NCBI GenBank assembly: GCA_013286145.1
Contig: JABDGH010000001.1
Location: 62,001-126,000, forward strand
Origin: Verrucomicrobiota bacterium
Lineage (GTDB): Bacteria; Verrucomicrobiota; Verrucomicrobiia; Methylacidiphilales; UBA1321
DNA: 64,000 bases
Direction: 5' to 3'
The notes below the pieces were generated by a model. The model was not told where the DNA came from. It did not search any database and saw nothing but the letters and a program-made list of their open reading frames with translations. The position numbers and the translations under genes were made by a program. The first letter of the stretch is position 1. Every line of letters starts with the position of its first letter. This document shows, one piece after another, positions 9,737 to 18,698 of this stretch.

Positions 9737-12199
9737 ATGCCGAGTAGTGCCGTCTCGCGCCGACCAGCCTGGCCAAAAAACATCGCCCAACTGCCTATCT
9801 TCAAGCAGGTCATCGGGTTTCTGTGGGCGGCGCTCTATATCGTCACCCTCCTGTCCTTGGTCTCTTACGACCCGGCGGATGTCAGCTTTAATGTCTTCCC
9901 ACCCAACTCCATCCCAACCAACTTCATCGGGTATGTAGGAGCCGGTCTCGCTTGCATGCTCTATTATTGCTTTGGATTTGGAGCTTATCTCTTCCCCCTG
10001 CTTTTTTTCTGGTGTTGTCTCGTTAATTTTCTCGGGATCAATATCAACTGGCGTTGGAAACCGCTCTGGCTGGCTCTTTTTTTGGTTAGCGGGTGCTCCC
10101 TGCTCAATCTGCAACGTTGGGGTGGCTGGGATCTGATTCAGAGTCTCGCTTTTTTCAATAATCCCGGGGGTATCGTCGGGGAAGCAATCATTCGCTGTAC
10201 CGTGCCCTATGCCCTCGGGAGCGTCGGGGCAGGAATTCTCTTTGGCTCGATCTTTATCATTTCGACCATCTATCTTTTTAACATCAACCCGGTCATCACC
10301 GTTTTGAATGCCTTCTCGTGGTATCGCGAATGGACTGCGCGCCGGGAAGAGGATCGGCTGGCCCGGTTATCTCCCGGAGAACAACTCTCCATGCAGCAGG
10401 CCCGGATCAAAAAAGAAATCCAGGAACTGCAAAGGAAAGCCGCAATCGATGCCCTCGAGGAACCGGCAGTCATCGAACCGCCCCGCATCAACATCCGCCG
10501 TCCCGACGATGACGATGAGGAGGAAAAAAAAGAAGAACCTGCGCCCACACCCGAACCGATTGCTGCGCCAAAACCGTCCAAGATAGCCCGCACTTCCCCG
10601 AGTCCGAGCGCCCCGCCTCTCGTAACTTCAACCTCGTCGGTTCATCCGAATTACGTTCTGCCCTCCATGCAATTGCTCAGCGCGCCTGCTGGCAAGGCCC
10701 GCGATGCCGGGTTGAGCGAAGACCAGCTTCGCAAAAACCTCGAACTCATCATCGAAACCCTGCGTCTCTTCGGGGTTCAGGCCGCACCCGGCGACATCAC
10801 TCCCGGCGCGACCATCACCCGTTACGAGGTCTATCCGGCAGCGGGCGTTCGCGTCGATAAAATCAGCAGTCTGAGCCGCGATCTCTCCCGCGTCCTCTGC
10901 GCGGAACGAATCAATATCCTCGCGCCCATCCCCGGCAAGGACAGCGTCGGCATCGAAGTCCCCAACTCGAATAAAGTCGCCGTTTTCCTCCGTGAACTGC
11001 TCGAAAGCAAGGATTGGCTCAATACCAACGCCAGGATCCCGATCGCGCTCGGCAAGGATGTTTACGGCAAAACCCTCGTCGCCGATCTCGCCGCCATGCC
11101 GCACCTGCTCATCGGCGGCACGACCGGCTCGGGCAAATCGGTCTGCATCAATTGCATCCTGATGAGCTTTCTCTACCGCTTTAGCCCCGACGAAATGCGG
11201 CTTATCCTGATTGATCCGAAACAGGTCGAGATGCAGGTCTATAATTCGATCCCACACCTCGTTGTGCCCGTCGTCACCGATCCCAAAAAAGTCATGCTCG
11301 CCCTGCGCTGGGTCATCAACGAAATGGAAAAGCGCTACCGCATCCTCGCCAAGGTCGGCGTCCGGAATATCGCCAGCTTCAATTCGCGCACCCGTACAGA
11401 TGCGGCAACACCCCCGGTAGAATCACCGCAACTCGAACTCAACGTCGATGCCCTGGAACCCGACGAGGAAGAGGACGAGCCTTCCTCGCCGCCGATCCGG
11501 GTGCCTCGCGAAGACGACCTCATCATCCCCGACAAACTCCCCTACATCGTTGTCATCGTCGATGAGTTGGCCGATCTCATGCAAACCGCACCCGCCGATG
11601 TCGAGAGCGCGGTCGCCCGTCTCACGGCCAAGGCTCGCGCTGCTGGGATCCATCTCATCGTGGCCACGCAAACGCCGCGCCGCGAAGTCGTCACCGGCGT
11701 CATCAAGACCAACATCCCGGCGCGAATTGCCTTCCAAGTACCCAGCGGACTCGACTCGCGCGTGATTCTCGACGAGAACGGCGCGGAGAATCTCCTCGGC
11801 AAGGGTGATCTTCTCTATCGTCCACCCGGTGTCGGTCGTCTCACCCGCGGCCAGGGCGCATTCGTTTCCGACGAGGAAGTGCAGTCGGTCGTCAAATTCT
11901 GTGGCGACCAGGCCGAGGCCGAATTCGTTCCCGAAATCCACAATAAACTCTCGGGGAAAACTCCGACGGAAATGCAGATCAGCGAAGAAGACCGGGAACT
12001 CATCATCGAATGCCTCGAAGTCATCCGCCAGGAAAAGCGCGCCAGCACTTCCAATCTCCAGCGTCGCCTGCGGCTCGGTTACAATCGAGCTGCCTATGTC
12101 ATCGACTATCTTGAACGCACCGGGGTCCTCGGGCCCGGTGAAGGTGCCAAGCCCCGCGAAATTCTCGTTGATCTTGAGACTTACGAGTTGAACTTTTAG
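9737..12199 (+). CDS. ftsK: DNA translocase FtsK/SpoIIIE
   Basis: N-terminal TM segments; LLIGGTTGSGKSVCINCI Walker A; VVIVDELADLM; C-terminal gamma winged helix (RRLRLGYNRAAYVIDYLERTGVLGP). Confidence 0.96.
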   Translation: MPSSAVSRRPAWPKNIAQLPIFKQVIGFLWAALYIVTLLSLVSYDPADVSFNVFPPNSIPTNFIGYVGAGLACMLYYCFGFGAYLFPLLFFWCCLVNFLGININWRWKPLWLALFLVSGCSLLNLQRWGGWDLIQSLAFFNNPGGIVGEAIIRCTVPYALGSVGAGILFGSIFIISTIYLFNINPVITVLNAFSWYREWTARREEDRLARLSPGEQLSMQQARIKKEIQELQRKAAIDALEEPAVIEPPRINIRRPDDDDEEEKKEEPAPTPEPIAAPKPSKIARTSPSPSAPPLVTSTSSVHPNYVLPSMQLLSAPAGKARDAGLSEDQLRKNLELIIETLRLFGVQAAPGDITPGATITRYEVYPAAGVRVDKISSLSRDLSRVLCAERINILAPIPGKDSVGIEVPNSNKVAVFLRELLESKDWLNTNARIPIALGKDVYGKTLVADLAAMPHLLIGGTTGSGKSVCINCILMSFLYRFSPDEMRLILIDPKQVEMQVYNSIPHLVVPVVTDPKKVMLALRWVINEMEKRYRILAKVGVRNIASFNSRTRTDAATPPVESPQLELNVDALEPDEEEDEPSSPPIRVPREDDLIIPDKLPYIVVIVDELADLMQTAPADVESAVARLTAKARAAGIHLIVATQTPRREVVTGVIKTNIPARIAFQVPSGLDSRVILDENGAENLLGKGDLLYRPPGVGRLTRGQGAFVSDEEVQSVVKFCGDQAEAEFVPEIHNKLSGKTPTEMQISEEDRELIIECLEVIRQEKRASTSNLQRRLRLGYNRAAYVIDYLERTGVLGPGEGAKPREILVDLETYELNF

Positions 12200-12262
12200 C
12201 CCGTCCCAAATAAGCCTTAATAACAGGTTTCAAATTCCTGTTCGTGTTTTACTGTTTTTCCC

Positions 12263-13288
12263 ATGATTCATCCCGAATTTCGACGTGACCCGCTTCACAA
12301 TACCTGGGTTGTCTTCGCCCCGGAACGCCAGCGCCGTCCCAACGACTTCGCGCCCGCCGTCCTCCAGGCAGGCTCGCTTGATCCATTCGTCGAGGGTAAC
12401 GAACGCCTTACCCCCCTCGAAGTTTACGCCATACGCCAGGAGAAATCTAAGCCCAATGAACCGGGCTGGCAGGTTCGCGTTGTGCCCAATCGTTACCCCG
12501 CCATGCGAATCGAGGGAAAGCTCGAAGCCACTCCGGTCGGACTTTACGACCACATGACCGGCATCGGCGCGCACGAAGTCATCATCGAAACTCCCAGGGG
12601 CGATATCGCTACCGAGGATCTGCCCGTCCCGGCGATCGCCCAGATTTTTTCCACTTACCGCGAACGGATTCTCGACTTGGAGAAGGATCATCGCTTTCAG
12701 CACATCTACATTTTCAAGAATGTCGGCCCGAGCGCGGGGGCGTCGCTCACTCATGCCCACTCGCAACTTGTCGCGCTTCCCCTCGTTCCTCCTTTTGTCG
12801 AAGGCAAACTCGCCCGCGCCCGCGAGCATTACATCGTCAAGCAGCGCAGCCTTTTCAGCGACATCCTCCATACCGAATGCACCGACGGTTCGCGTCTTGT
12901 CGCCGAAAACGACGGCTATGTCCTCTTCTGTCCCTATGCGAGCCGCTTTCCCTTTGAGATGTCCATCTTTCCCAAGCGCCACCATCCCGACTTTGTTTCC
13001 TGCACCCCGAATGAACTCCACGACCTCGCTGAAATCCTTCGCTTTGCCCTTCAGCGTTTGAACGAAGTCCTCGAAAAACCCGGCTACAATCTACTTCTTC
13101 ACACCGCTCCGTTGCGACGCCCCCACACCGAGCGTTTCGACAGCACGCGCTACGATTATTCGTGGCATCTCGAAATTGCCCCCCGGTTCAACGCCCTCGC
13201 CGGTTTTGAAATCGGTCTCGGTTCCTACATCAACACCGTTTATCCAGAGGAGGCCGCGCGGTTCCTGCGCGGGGAAGCGCGCTCATGA
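12263..13288 (+). CDS. galT: Galactose-1-phosphate uridylyltransferase
   Basis: RRDPLHNTWVVFAPERQRRP...; SAGASLTHAHSQLVALP. Confidence 0.92.
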   Translation: MIHPEFRRDPLHNTWVVFAPERQRRPNDFAPAVLQAGSLDPFVEGNERLTPLEVYAIRQEKSKPNEPGWQVRVVPNRYPAMRIEGKLEATPVGLYDHMTGIGAHEVIIETPRGDIATEDLPVPAIAQIFSTYRERILDLEKDHRFQHIYIFKNVGPSAGASLTHAHSQLVALPLVPPFVEGKLARAREHYIVKQRSLFSDILHTECTDGSRLVAENDGYVLFCPYASRFPFEMSIFPKRHHPDFVSCTPNELHDLAEILRFALQRLNEVLEKPGYNLLLHTAPLRRPHTERFDSTRYDYSWHLEIAPRFNALAGFEIGLGSYINTVYPEEAARFLRGEARS

Positions 13289-15447
13289 ATGTCGTTCTCC
13301 TCTGGCACATGCACCAGCCCTACTACGTCAATCCCCTGACGAAAAAGGCGATGATGCCGTGGGTGCGTCTCCATGCCGCCAAAGGCTACCTCGACATGAT
13401 CGACTTGATCTCGGCCCAGCCCGATCTTCGCGTCAACGTCAACTTCACCCCCGTCCTCGTTCGCCAGATTCTCGAGCTTGTGAATCGCGAAGTTCAGGAC
13501 GAATGGGAAAATCTCAGCCGCAAACCTGCCGCCGATCTCGACCTGCTGGAACGCCGCCATCTTCTCGAAAATTTTTTCAAGATCAACTGGGATACGCTTG
13601 TCCGCCCGGTTCCACGCTATGCCGAACTCCTCGCCAAGCGCGGCGCCCATTATACCCTCGGCAAACTCGACTCCGTTGCCCGCACTTTCAGCGAAGGCGA
13701 TCTTCGCGACCTCCAGACCCTCTACAATTTGCAGTGGTGCGGATTTTCCGCCGCACACCGTTTTCCTGTCCTGAAGGAACTCAAGGCCAAAGGCCGCGAC
13801 TACACCGAAGCTGAAAAGAGTACCGTCCTCGACATTCACGACAAAATTCTTGGCCTCGTGCTCGGCGAATATCGCGCGGCAGCCGAGCGTGGCCAGATCG
13901 AACTGACCACCACGCCCTACTTTCATCCCATCATGCCGCTGGTCTATGACACGAATATCGCGCGACGATGCCAGCCTCACTCCTCCCTTCCGTCCGCATT
14001 CTCCGCGCCGGAGGATGTCCGCGCCCAACTTCGCCTCGCCCAGGATCAACATCAGCAAGTCTTTGGCCATCGCTCGCGGGGACTCTGGCCCTCGGAAGGT
14101 TCCATCTGCCCTGAAATTGTCCCGCTTATGATCGAAGCTGGCTTCGATTATTTTTGCTCGGATGAAGGCAATCTTTTTAAAAGCCTCAAGCAAGACCCTG
14201 CCTGGAATAATCGTCCGGTTAATCATCTCGAACTTTTCCAAGGCTGGCGCATCCATGCCGGGGGAACCTCCATCCAGGCTCTCTTTCGCGAACGCCCCCT
14301 CTCCGATTTCATCGGTTTTGATGCCGCTCATAATGAAGCTTCACACGCGGTCGGACACCTCATCAACAACCTGAACAACATCGCCAGGATTGCCCCGGCT
14401 GGCCGCGGGGTCGTCTCGCTCATACTCGATGGCGAAAATGCCTGGGAAGCTTTTCCCGACGGCGGAGAAACTTTTCTTACTTCCTTCTACCGCGCGCTCG
14501 TCGATGCGCCCGATCTCGAACCCCGCCGCATCGGCGATTATTTTGACGCACATCCCGCCCAGGCGGAAACCTCGCATCTTCATTCCGGGTCATGGATCAG
14601 GAGCGATTTTGATATTTGGGTCGGCGATCCCGAGGAAAACAAGGGGTGGGAATGGCTCAAGGAAACCCGCCACTTTCTCGTGGAACGGCTGGCTCTTGAA
14701 AACATCCCGCCCGAACGCGCCCAGGAAGCCTGGTGGGAAATTTACGCCGCCGAGGGCAGCGATTGGTTCTGGTGGTACGGCCCCGACTTCACCATCGACA
14801 CCGATTTCCTCTTCGACGAACTTTTCCGCCTTCATCTCCAGAATGTCTATCGCATCCTCGGCGTCGAGCCACCCGCGCACCTCGACATCCCCATCTGCCT
14901 CCCCACCTCCGATCTCGGTTACACCCAACCCCTGCGCCTCCTCGCTCCCGATATTTCGGGCGGAAGCGAACACTATTTCGACTGGCTCGGCGCCGGTGAA
15001 CTTAACCTCACCCGCCAGCAAACCGCCATGTTTCAGGGCGACCGCATCGGCCAAAAACTCTACTTTGGCTTTGGCACGAACGCGTTCTTTCTTCGCCTCG
15101 ACCTCAGTCGCCATCCCGAGGCCATTCTCATCCGCTTCCTTCTGCCTCATCCGGCGCGCTTGACCCTTCGCCAACCGAACCCCGGTAAAGTCGAAGCCGT
15201 TTTTGAATTGAGCCAGGACGGCGTCACCTTTACGCCCGTTCCCGCCCAGGATGTCCTCACCCATTGGGGGAAATCGTTCATCATTTCGATTCCCCGCCAT
15301 CTGCTCGCCATCGAAGAAGGCCACGAATTCGCTTTCTTCGTCCAAATCCTGGAGGGCGGCCTCCAGCGGGAACGCTATCCCGAGCACGGCACCATCGAAT
15401 TGAGGGCTCCCGGCAAAGATTTCGAATCGGAGCAGTGGTTTGTCTAG
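13285..15447 (+). CDS. Glycoside hydrolase family 57 protein
   Basis: WHMHQPYYVNPLTKKAMMPWVRLHAAKGYLDM; GLWPSEGSICPEIVPLMIEAGFDYFCSDE; 4-bp overlap with galT. Confidence 0.92.
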   Translation: MNVVLLWHMHQPYYVNPLTKKAMMPWVRLHAAKGYLDMIDLISAQPDLRVNVNFTPVLVRQILELVNREVQDEWENLSRKPAADLDLLERRHLLENFFKINWDTLVRPVPRYAELLAKRGAHYTLGKLDSVARTFSEGDLRDLQTLYNLQWCGFSAAHRFPVLKELKAKGRDYTEAEKSTVLDIHDKILGLVLGEYRAAAERGQIELTTTPYFHPIMPLVYDTNIARRCQPHSSLPSAFSAPEDVRAQLRLAQDQHQQVFGHRSRGLWPSEGSICPEIVPLMIEAGFDYFCSDEGNLFKSLKQDPAWNNRPVNHLELFQGWRIHAGGTSIQALFRERPLSDFIGFDAAHNEASHAVGHLINNLNNIARIAPAGRGVVSLILDGENAWEAFPDGGETFLTSFYRALVDAPDLEPRRIGDYFDAHPAQAETSHLHSGSWIRSDFDIWVGDPEENKGWEWLKETRHFLVERLALENIPPERAQEAWWEIYAAEGSDWFWWYGPDFTIDTDFLFDELFRLHLQNVYRILGVEPPAHLDIPICLPTSDLGYTQPLRLLAPDISGGSEHYFDWLGAGELNLTRQQTAMFQGDRIGQKLYFGFGTNAFFLRLDLSRHPEAILIRFLLPHPARLTLRQPNPGKVEAVFELSQDGVTFTPVPAQDVLTHWGKSFIISIPRHLLAIEEGHEFAFFVQILEGGLQRERYPEHGTIELRAPGKDFESEQWFV

Positions 15448-15524
15448 CCGCTAATCATTTTTCAGGCAGTAGCGCTACAATAAGTTTAGATAAAGAATCC
15501 CACCGCAAGCAGCGGGGAATTCAA

Positions 15525-15593
15525 GGTAGCCGTCGCAGGCCCTTGCGACGGTCGGATGTGCCAAGTTCCGTTGCGCGGCGCGCAACGGCTACC
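15525..15593. repeat. Complex palindromic repeat GGTAGCCGTCGCAGGCC...GCGCGCAACGGCTACC
   Basis: Outer GGTAGCCGT/ACGGCTACC-like arms with two internal hairpins (GTCGCAGGCCCTTGCGAC; GTTGCGCGGCGCGCAAC). Confidence 0.6.
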
Positions 15594-15611
15594 AGTCAGT
15601 TGCAAAAGAGA

Positions 15612-15688
15612 AAAGGGATAGGCACGGAGACAAGGCCGCAGACCCTAGGCGAAATTCAAGACTGCTGCATGCCTGTCACCTTTTTCAC
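15612..15688 (+). repeat. REP-like element family 3, copy 1
   Basis: AAAAGGGATAGGCACGGAGACAAGGCCGCAGACCCTAGGCGAAATTCAAGACTGCTGCATGCCTGTCACCTTTTTC. Confidence 0.75.
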
Positions 15689-15784
15689 TTTCTCTGATGC
15701 TTCAAGCGCGATTGTAACTTGTGGGACGGCAACGGTACCCTACAGTGATCGCTCATGGGCCGGAAAACCTGTGAGAGACGACAG

Positions 15785-16684
15785 ATGGAAGCTGCGAAAT
15801 CATCGCGGAAGATGCTCATTTTATCCGCTGTCTGTATTCTCACGCTAGTCTTTGTCGGTACGGCCTGTGCGGGAATGTGGTACTGGTTTAATGCCAATCC
15901 TTCACCCACATCACGTAATCTAACTCTTTCCCAACTTTTCAAGCTTCCCCCTGACCAGTTGGATAAGGTGGATGTCGGCCAGATGGATTTGCTTTGTGCC
16001 ACCGGGTTGCGTGGTTCCGAAAATCTGGATATTCCCACCTCCCTTCACACATTGGATGAATGGGCGGCCAAGGTGAAAGCCGACGTGGATGCCAATCTTT
16101 ACAAATTCAATCAGTACCCCGGCGTCTTTCGACATTCAGTCGCTTTCTTTAAGGCGCAAGATTTGGTTACCGTTCTGGACTTGGATTTGGGCTGCCATTA
16201 TGACCAAGACCGATCTAATGATGAGCCGAATGCAACCTTCTTTGCCTCATCAGGGCCGGTGTTTATCCATGGTCTGCTTGGTTCCCGGCACGCGGGAACG
16301 TGCAGTTCAATTCCAGTATTGGTCGTCGCTATTTCGCAACGATTGGGCTGGCCGGTAAAGCTGGTTTGCAACAGTAATCATTTCTTTGCACGGTGGGATG
16401 ACGGCAAGGATCGCTTCAATATCGAGGCTTCCAATGAAGGCGGCATGGGTTCTCACCCTGATGCTTATTATCGGTACTGGCCCAGGCCTTTGACCGACGC
16501 CGAGATTGCGCGGGAAGGATACCTTCAATCCATGGACGGCAGGCATGAATTGGCGGCTCTCCTTGGGAAACGAATCATGTGTTTGGAGGTAAATGGGCAA
16601 AAAGACGAGGCAAAGATGATTTGCCAGAAGATGCAGCAACTTGTACCTTCAACCCAACTCGCAGAATTAACCGGAGGCCAATAG
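15785..16684 (+). CDS. Membrane-anchored transglutaminase-like (SirB1-type) protein
   Basis: N-terminal TM; GTCSSIPVLVVAISQRLGWPVKLVCNSNHFFARW..RFNIEAS gives a plausible Cys-His-acid arrangement. Confidence 0.6.
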   Translation: MEAAKSSRKMLILSAVCILTLVFVGTACAGMWYWFNANPSPTSRNLTLSQLFKLPPDQLDKVDVGQMDLLCATGLRGSENLDIPTSLHTLDEWAAKVKADVDANLYKFNQYPGVFRHSVAFFKAQDLVTVLDLDLGCHYDQDRSNDEPNATFFASSGPVFIHGLLGSRHAGTCSSIPVLVVAISQRLGWPVKLVCNSNHFFARWDDGKDRFNIEASNEGGMGSHPDAYYRYWPRPLTDAEIAREGYLQSMDGRHELAALLGKRIMCLEVNGQKDEAKMICQKMQQLVPSTQLAELTGGQ

Positions 16685-16685
16685 C

Positions 16686-17600
16686 ATGAAGAACCTTTTC
16701 CTTGGACTTTTACTCGTTGCAGGATGGTTGACCACTTCAACCTCAGGCTCGGCCTATTACGATCCCGAGACAGGCACCTTCCTTACCCGCGATCCTGCCG
16801 GATTCATTGATGGCCCAAATGTTTACACTTATGTCCGCCAGAATCCATGGACCAAGTTTGATCCAGAGGGGCTAAATGAGGTGGTCGTAAGCGGAGGCAT
16901 TGACACAACCTCCCCAAAGACTTGGGGCAGTTTCTTTGCGCGACAACTTCGTAACAGGTTTGATTTCGAGGGAATGGTGCACGACGTCAAGTGGAGTAAC
17001 TTTATTGATGCCGCCGAGGCCAATATTCAGAATCGCCAAAAAGCGGGCGATACCCAGAAGATTGAATGGGACGTGCAAAAATCGACTTACGAAACGCGAG
17101 CTGTAGCCGACGGCTTAAGCAAAGATGCCTACACGAAGCAGATCGAACAGAAAGCCAAAGCCGATAGCGTCGATCTAAGATGGTATAACGATAGCAAAGA
17201 ACTAATCAAGGACATCAATACCAACGAACAGGGTAAGCCACGGCAAGGCGACGAGAAAATATCCGACTACACTCAATACAGCCACGGTTATCCCGGTAAA
17301 ATGGCAACAGATTATAACGGTGGAACGGAACAATCCCTAACCACTGGCGACATCAAAGCGGGAGTGCAACGAAGTGCTTTTCAGGACAAATCGACGTCTG
17401 AGCTCTATCCGTGCAACAGTGCCTCAATGGTGAACAAGGAATCAGTAAAAGAAATGTGGCAAGCGACCACAGGATCCACTACCGCCGGGGTTGTAGGGCG
17501 GATGGACTATGCTTCAGATTCAAGGCATCCTGCTCCCACAGCAGCGGGAGCGCATTGGGATCCAGCACCACCAAACGCTCCACCTCAAAAGAATCTTTAG
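16686..17600 (+). CDS. Secreted RHS-repeat core C-terminus fused to variable (toxin-like) domain
   Basis: Signal peptide then YYDPETGTFLTRDPAGFIDGPNVYTYVRQNPWTKFDPEGL (RHS-associated core consensus), then unrelated C-terminal region with SHGYPG and PCNSAS motifs. Confidence 0.75.
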   Translation: MKNLFLGLLLVAGWLTTSTSGSAYYDPETGTFLTRDPAGFIDGPNVYTYVRQNPWTKFDPEGLNEVVVSGGIDTTSPKTWGSFFARQLRNRFDFEGMVHDVKWSNFIDAAEANIQNRQKAGDTQKIEWDVQKSTYETRAVADGLSKDAYTKQIEQKAKADSVDLRWYNDSKELIKDINTNEQGKPRQGDEKISDYTQYSHGYPGKMATDYNGGTEQSLTTGDIKAGVQRSAFQDKSTSELYPCNSASMVNKESVKEMWQATTGSTTAGVVGRMDYASDSRHPAPTAAGAHWDPAPPNAPPQKNL

Positions 17601-17614
17601 GCCAACTGTAAAAC

Positions 17615-17950
17615 ATGAGAATAACGGTCAAATATGCTGTTATGGTCTGCTTCTTAATTGTGGTGCTTGTTGGCATCTTTATTTACGAATTTCCGCCGTA
17701 CCCAGCCGCGTATTCGGTTGTTAATGCCAGCATGACGGAAAAACAGATCGATGACCTACTCACGAAGGAAGGCTTTACGAGGATGCAGGATCAAGGTGTT
17801 ACCGATAATTGGCAAAAACAAACCTTTTTTGGAATGTGGTACGTTGGATGTGGATTTTGGAAGGGAAAGGCTTATTACATTAGTGCCTGTTATCGAGCTA
17901 ACAACCATACGATCCGAGCAAGAAGCAGAGATTTTAGGATGGGAGAGTAA
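17615..17950 (+). CDS. Small single-TM hypothetical protein downstream of RHS-tail gene (candidate partner/immunity)
   Basis: MRITVKYAVMVCFLIVVLVGIFIY N-terminal TM; 14-bp gap to preceding gene. Confidence 0.5.
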   Translation: MRITVKYAVMVCFLIVVLVGIFIYEFPPYPAAYSVVNASMTEKQIDDLLTKEGFTRMQDQGVTDNWQKQTFFGMWYVGCGFWKGKAYYISACYRANNHTIRARSRDFRMGE

Positions 17951-18016
17951 GTTCCTTCGGATGCGAAAACGAATTACATGGTGGATGGTTAGTGCATTAC
18001 TAGTAATTACATTGAG

Positions 18017-18090
18017 AAAAAAGGGGACAGGCATGCAGCAGTCTTGAATTTCGCCTAGGGCATGCGAGCCTGCCTCAGTGCCTGTCCACT
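18017..18090 (-). repeat. REP-like element family 3, copy 2 (inverted relative to copy 1)
   Basis: Reverse complement contains CCCTAGGCGAAATTCAAGACTGCTGCATGCCTGTC, identical to copy 1. Confidence 0.75.
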
Positions 18091-18144
18091 ATTCTCTCCC
18101 TCAACAAGCCTGACTATAGAAATAGCATTAAGCAAAAGCATTTC

Positions 18145-18642
18145 ATGAAGCTATGGCAAATTTTTAAGCTGGTAGTCGTATCTCTCTTAGGAGGAATGCT
18201 ACTCTCTATAGCGACTTTAGCTCAAGATCCCAAGAGAACCCCGGACGAGCCTATTCCTAACGAGAATTTTTTTGAAATGGAGTATTTTTATGATTCATCT
18301 CATAAAAAGATCATAGTTTATTTCTGTGAAGTCAATAGCGGCTTTCAATATACAGGGTTGCGTTTGAATATTGTTAAGGAAACTCCAAAGCTTTCGCTTT
18401 ATAATTTTTGCATCCTTACCGCAATTGGCGAGGGCGTGAAGTCTGATCCAAGGTTTTTAGGCTGTGAAGATGGAGGCCTGATGATTAGCTTCGATGCGCC
18501 TGATTTCAGGCCCGGCCATGATCTAGTTATTTATGAAGCATCGCCAAGTAGGGGGCGCGTAATAAATTGTCTTGGTGGTGCCAAGGAAGCAGCAGCGCGT
18601 AAATTACAAAAGCGCTGGCCGGATGGGCAAATGGGGCAGTAA
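18145..18642 (+). CDS. Hypothetical secreted protein
   Basis: 165-aa ORF with signal peptide; no family recognised. Confidence 0.5.
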   Translation: MKLWQIFKLVVVSLLGGMLLSIATLAQDPKRTPDEPIPNENFFEMEYFYDSSHKKIIVYFCEVNSGFQYTGLRLNIVKETPKLSLYNFCILTAIGEGVKSDPRFLGCEDGGLMISFDAPDFRPGHDLVIYEASPSRGRVINCLGGAKEAAARKLQKRWPDGQMGQ

Positions 18643-18698
18643 AGTCATCAACTCTGAAAGAGAATAGAACGGGGAAAGCGTTACAAGCACTACCAAGA

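Noticed and set aside
12230-13021. 263-aa minus-strand ORF opposite galT
   Set aside because: Shadow ORF; the sense strand is clearly galT.
13240-14331. 363-aa minus-strand ORF opposite GH57, and 14590-15387 minus
   Set aside because: Shadow ORFs; the sense strand has clear GH57 motifs throughout.
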